A stretch of DNA of 64,000 bases from Treponema socranskii subsp. paredis ATCC 35535 (lineage in GTDB: Bacteria; Spirochaetota; Spirochaetia; Treponematales; Treponemataceae): contig KE332516.1 in assembly GCA_000413015.1 (NCBI GenBank), positions 124,001-188,000 of the forward strand, given 5' to 3'. The position numbers were made by a program, and so were the translations under genes. How positions within the stretch are numbered: position 1 is the stretch's first letter; every line of letters begins with the position of its first letter. The notes under the pieces are model-generated. The model did no database searches. It was not told where the DNA came from and worked only from the letters and a program-made list of their open reading frames with translations. Shown here one piece after another: positions 61,336 to 64,000 of the stretch.

Positions 61336-62472
61336 TTAATTTTTGTCAAAAAATTCACAAATCACATTAATTACTTTTTGAACATCATCATATGTCAAAG
61401 CCATATGCACAGGCAATGATATAACATGCTCGCTGATATATTCTGCATACGGACACGTCCCCTTTGCATAGCTATACATCGGATATTCTGTATTTACAAT
61501 ATAATGAACGCCGGGATATATTTCATGCTCATTCAAATATTCAAGCAATGCATCTCTGTTTTCCACAACAATTTGAAAAATATGCTGTGATGTTTCACAT
61601 TCTTCAGGAACACGAATAAATTTTATTTTCTCATTATATTTTTTTAAACCAGATCTATACCATCCGGCAATCTCACGTCTATATGCATTATCTTTATCCA
61701 AATGAGGCAATTGTGCCAATGCAATGGAAGCCATTATCGCATTGCCATTATACTTATTCCCCAAATATTCAACATTATATTTCCATTTATACGAACCGTT
61801 TGCCGAAACGCGGGCATATGTATCTTTATTAATACCCAACCAGGCTCTTTGTCTTGCAATCGTATCCAATGTTTTTTCTTTAAAGCAAATCATACCGCTA
61901 TCACCCGTCGGCAGATTTTTTACCGCCTGATAACTCCAACATACAACATCGGCTTCTTTACCGGGAATCTCTCCGTTAATCCTTGTCCCCGCCATATGTG
62001 CAGCATCAAGAATCAGAGCTAAATTATGGTCATTACATATTTTTACAATTTCACCGTACTTCCCCGTATTGCCGCCAAATGCAACATAACAAACAGCACG
62101 CGTCTTCGGGGTAATTTTTTTCAAAACATCTTGCGGATCCAGGCATAATGTATCATCGACATCAGCAAAAACAGCATGTAAACCGGCTTTGAGGATCGCA
62201 TGATTTGATGAGACGAATGTTAAAGGTGTGGAAATTACTTCATCGCCTTCATCCCACTTCCTTTCTGTTTTCAGAATATCAAACGAAAGATTTAAAGCTG
62301 CGGTCGCACTATTTAGATAATGAGCATTTGACAATCCCGTATATTTTTTCCATTCTTCTTCAAATTGCACTGTCTTGAATCCCATTCCTGTCCATCCGCA
62401 CTCAAGACATTCCTTAATATGAGTTAAACATGCATCAACATCAAAAACGGGTCTGAATACTTGTATCGCCAT
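61336..62472 (-). CDS. DegT/DnrJ/EryC1/StrS-family PLP aminotransferase
   Basis: This 378-residue fold-type-I PLP enzyme aminates nucleotide-linked keto-sugars for glycan assembly. PLP-binding features are LNSATAALNLSFD near 53, LILDAAH with Asp156 and the Schiff-base Lys in CWSYQAVKNLPTG (Lys185). C-terminal YNVEYLGNKYNGNAI and HVISLPVHMALT are also family-typical. The cognate sugar-nucleotide dehydratase is not in the window. GGAGG lies 6 nt before the ATG. Confidence 0.92.
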   Translation of the reverse strand: MAIQVFRPVFDVDACLTHIKECLECGWTGMGFKTVQFEEEWKKYTGLSNAHYLNSATAALNLSFDILKTERKWDEGDEVISTPLTFVSSNHAILKAGLHAVFADVDDTLCLDPQDVLKKITPKTRAVCYVAFGGNTGKYGEIVKICNDHNLALILDAAHMAGTRINGEIPGKEADVVCWSYQAVKNLPTGDSGMICFKEKTLDTIARQRAWLGINKDTYARVSANGSYKWKYNVEYLGNKYNGNAIMASIALAQLPHLDKDNAYRREIAGWYRSGLKKYNEKIKFIRVPEECETSQHIFQIVVENRDALLEYLNEHEIYPGVHYIVNTEYPMYSYAKGTCPYAEYISEHVISLPVHMALTYDDVQKVINVICEFFDKN

Positions 62473-62492
62473 ATAATACCTCCAAAAACAAT

Positions 62493-64000
62493 CTATCGTT
62501 TATGTAACAATCTATTTTTGATAGCCTTTTCCAAAATTATAAAATCCGTACGAAAAATCAACCTGTAAAAAAATACGCTTATCAAGACGGAAACGCAAAA
62601 AACCGCAATGGCGACAATAAGCCACTCCGATAAATTCGATATAACAAAAGGTACCAGCGCGAATACCAATTTAGCGCAAAAAACAATTGTCAGCAATATC
62701 GTCACTCCTGCAATCAATGTCGTCAGTTTTATAAATCCTTTAACTTTGCGACAAATTTCCAGCGAATAAAAAATCAGTAACCCTAGGTAAAAGAATGCAA
62801 TAGCAAACGGTACATATCCGATACCGCAATATTTACATAATACCGACATAACGCCGATTGCAACAAGACCGATAACGATAACACCTCGATATATATCCTT
62901 ATACAAACCGAATATATCTACAACAAGGTTGAGTTGCAAATACAGAGTATAAAAAATGAAATCAAATACAAGCGAGAAAGAAAATATCGGAATTGCGTAT
63001 TGTATATCTGTAATTTTGGCAGTATATATTTGTATAAAACTGAAATTCAGACATATTAAACACGAAGCAAGGACAGTTGTTATAAATAAAATTCCCAATT
63101 GAACTTTCCTAAATAATGTGGAACTTTCTTTTATCGTATGCATGGCATTGTAATTTCCGAAAGGCTCCGTAACAGAATGAAAGAAAGAAAGCATCAGCAT
63201 CTTTAATATATTTACAATCATGTAGTTTATTGAATATACACTCGTAAAAGTCAAATCATATTGACTTGAAATCAATATATACGGTAAAGATGTAACCAAC
63301 TGAAAGACGATAGAATTGCTTAATAAATACCAGCGATTCTTTAGCTTAAAATTTATTTTTTCTCTAATCGGCCGGTACCAATCTTTTGTAAGTTTTTTAT
63401 ATGTAAAGCGCAATATCAATAAATAAACGCATTTTGCTACCAGGCTTGATACATACATTAAAACGAAGTGTTTTTTAAACAAGATGACAAGGATGACAAG
63501 GATATAATAAATACACTTATTTACAATACGCGACAATGAAAATATATACCGTTTCTGATATGAGGAAATTATTATATCATACCGTGCATCAAAAAAGAAC
63601 GTAAGAGTTCCGTTAAGCCCCATAATTACCGTTGCACATATAATTTCCCATTGCCGAAACACGGAGTCGGTTTCCCTATACAAGATAAAGGGTATAACCA
63701 TTAAAACCAAAAAAGCAAATATCGAACCAACCCTATAGAAAAACTTCGTGGTAGCATTGACAATCTCGTTAATGCGGTCATAAGCCTTTTCAGCAATCGG
63801 CTTGTAGAGTTCAAAGATAGCAGCACCTATCATACCGGCCTGCAATAGTTGGAAAACATTCAAAATTTGCTGTATAAAAGAGGTCAACCCGTTCACTTCC
63901 GGACCGTACGTTTTAATTACAAGTCTCGGGACAACCAACCCAAATGCCATAGCAATCAATTGCTCGAATATATTAGAGAACGTACTAAGAAGAGTATTTT
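62493..64000 (-). CDS. Wzx-type polysaccharide flippase (5' end beyond the window)
   Basis: This inner-membrane protein of at least 502 residues has about 12 or more hydrophobic segments, and the frame is open to base 64000 (reading NTLLSTFSNIFEQ before the first Met-like codon), so the start lies outside. Text such as GPEVNGLTSFIQQILNVFQLLQAGMIGAAI is typical of MATE-like lipid-linked oligosaccharide flippases, which move repeat units across the inner membrane. It is upstream of the aminotransferase gene by 20 bp and presumably in one operon. Confidence 0.85.
   Translation of the reverse strand, partial: NTLLSTFSNIFEQLIAMAFGLVVPRLVIKTYGPEVNGLTSFIQQILNVFQLLQAGMIGAAIFELYKPIAEKAYDRINEIVNATTKFFYRVGSIFAFLVLMVIPFILYRETDSVFRQWEIICATVIMGLNGTLTFFFDARYDIIISSYQKRYIFSLSRIVNKCIYYILVILVILFKKHFVLMYVSSLVAKCVYLLILRFTYKKLTKDWYRPIREKINFKLKNRWYLLSNSIVFQLVTSLPYILISSQYDLTFTSVYSINYMIVNILKMLMLSFFHSVTEPFGNYNAMHTIKESSTLFRKVQLGILFITTVLASCLICLNFSFIQIYTAKITDIQYAIPIFSFSLVFDFIFYTLYLQLNLVVDIFGLYKDIYRGVIVIGLVAIGVMSVLCKYCGIGYVPFAIAFFYLGLLIFYSLEICRKVKGFIKLTTLIAGVTILLTIVFCAKLVFALVPFVISNLSEWLIVAIAVFCVSVLISVFFYRLIFRTDFIILEKAIKNRLLHKR

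Noticed and set aside
1-64000. CRISPR arrays, insertion sequences, integrases, phage genes, toxin-antitoxin pairs
   Set aside because: No regularly spaced direct repeats, transposase or integrase motifs, or paired small toxin-like genes were seen on either strand.

Overview
The window looks like a chromosomal segment of a treponeme (Spirochaetota). The evidence is a very large single-anchor coiled-coil protein of the spirochaete type, a CarD-family regulator with a histone-H1-like tail, and a uvrA-lptD-like pair that I recall also being adjacent in Treponema pallidum. Many exported proteins begin with lipoprotein signals, and lifestyle genes (Hcp, 2-hydroxyacyl-CoA dehydratase activase, TRAP/TAXI transport, an exported FMN/FAD reductase) point to an anaerobe. 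Most genes lie on the minus strand. Promoters are close to the housekeeping consensus (TTGACx-16/18-TATAAT/TATACT) and are easy to see.

Layout. 1-3.7 kb: methionine ABC importer (metI partial, metN), an MBL-fold hydrolase and a GntP-type permease. 3.7-15.3 kb: acetolactate synthase large subunit, a chemoreceptor, an unusual receiver-like/ATPase/cNMP-binding protein, a short RqcH/NFACT protein, a DbpA-like DEAD-box helicase, the tailed CarD protein and fused IspDF. 15.3-25.5 kb: the 1.48-kilo-residue coiled-coil protein, a HAD phosphatase, two small exported unknowns, a divergent EF-G paralogue and an exported treponemal unknown. 25.5-33 kb: the 1519-residue dehydratase activase, hcp and a divergent Crp/Fnr regulator, with a highly structured, terminator-bounded intergenic block between the last two. 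33-41 kb: a BspA-like leucine-rich-repeat lipoprotein flanked by two near-identical terminators, an alpha/beta-hydrolase remnant, a flavodoxin, a TAXI lipoprotein, a fused TRAP permease, a divergently transcribed exported FMN/FAD fumarate-reductase-like lipoprotein, and tRNA-Lys(UUU). 41-50 kb: an exported unknown, an LptD-like outer-membrane protein, uvrA, ttcA-like and a KDPG-aldolase/VOC fusion. 50-55.7 kb: a minus-strand run of a zinc-ribbon unknown, a small ORF, yraN, two flagellar-export-like genes and the rpsP-khpA-rimM-trmD-rplS translation operon.

55.75-64 kb changes character: the DNA becomes visibly AT-rich and encodes a surface-glycan cluster (two GT4 enzymes, an EpsG-like polymerase, a GT8-like enzyme, a DUF616 protein, a DegT aminotransferase and a Wzx-type flippase that runs off the window). 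This is most likely an acquired and variable polysaccharide locus abutting the conserved ribosomal operon.

Functionally, three groups stand out. Hcp plus the Crp/Fnr regulator form a plausible nitrosative-stress unit. TAXI/TRAP plus the exported flavoprotein form a plausible uptake and extracytoplasmic-reduction unit. The glycan cluster forms an assembly pathway (sugar-amine synthesis, glycosyl transfer, flipping, polymerisation). No CRISPR array, insertion sequence, prophage or complete novel defence system was found. The least explained signals are the structured hcp/crp intergenic block and the three-domain cNMP-binding protein.
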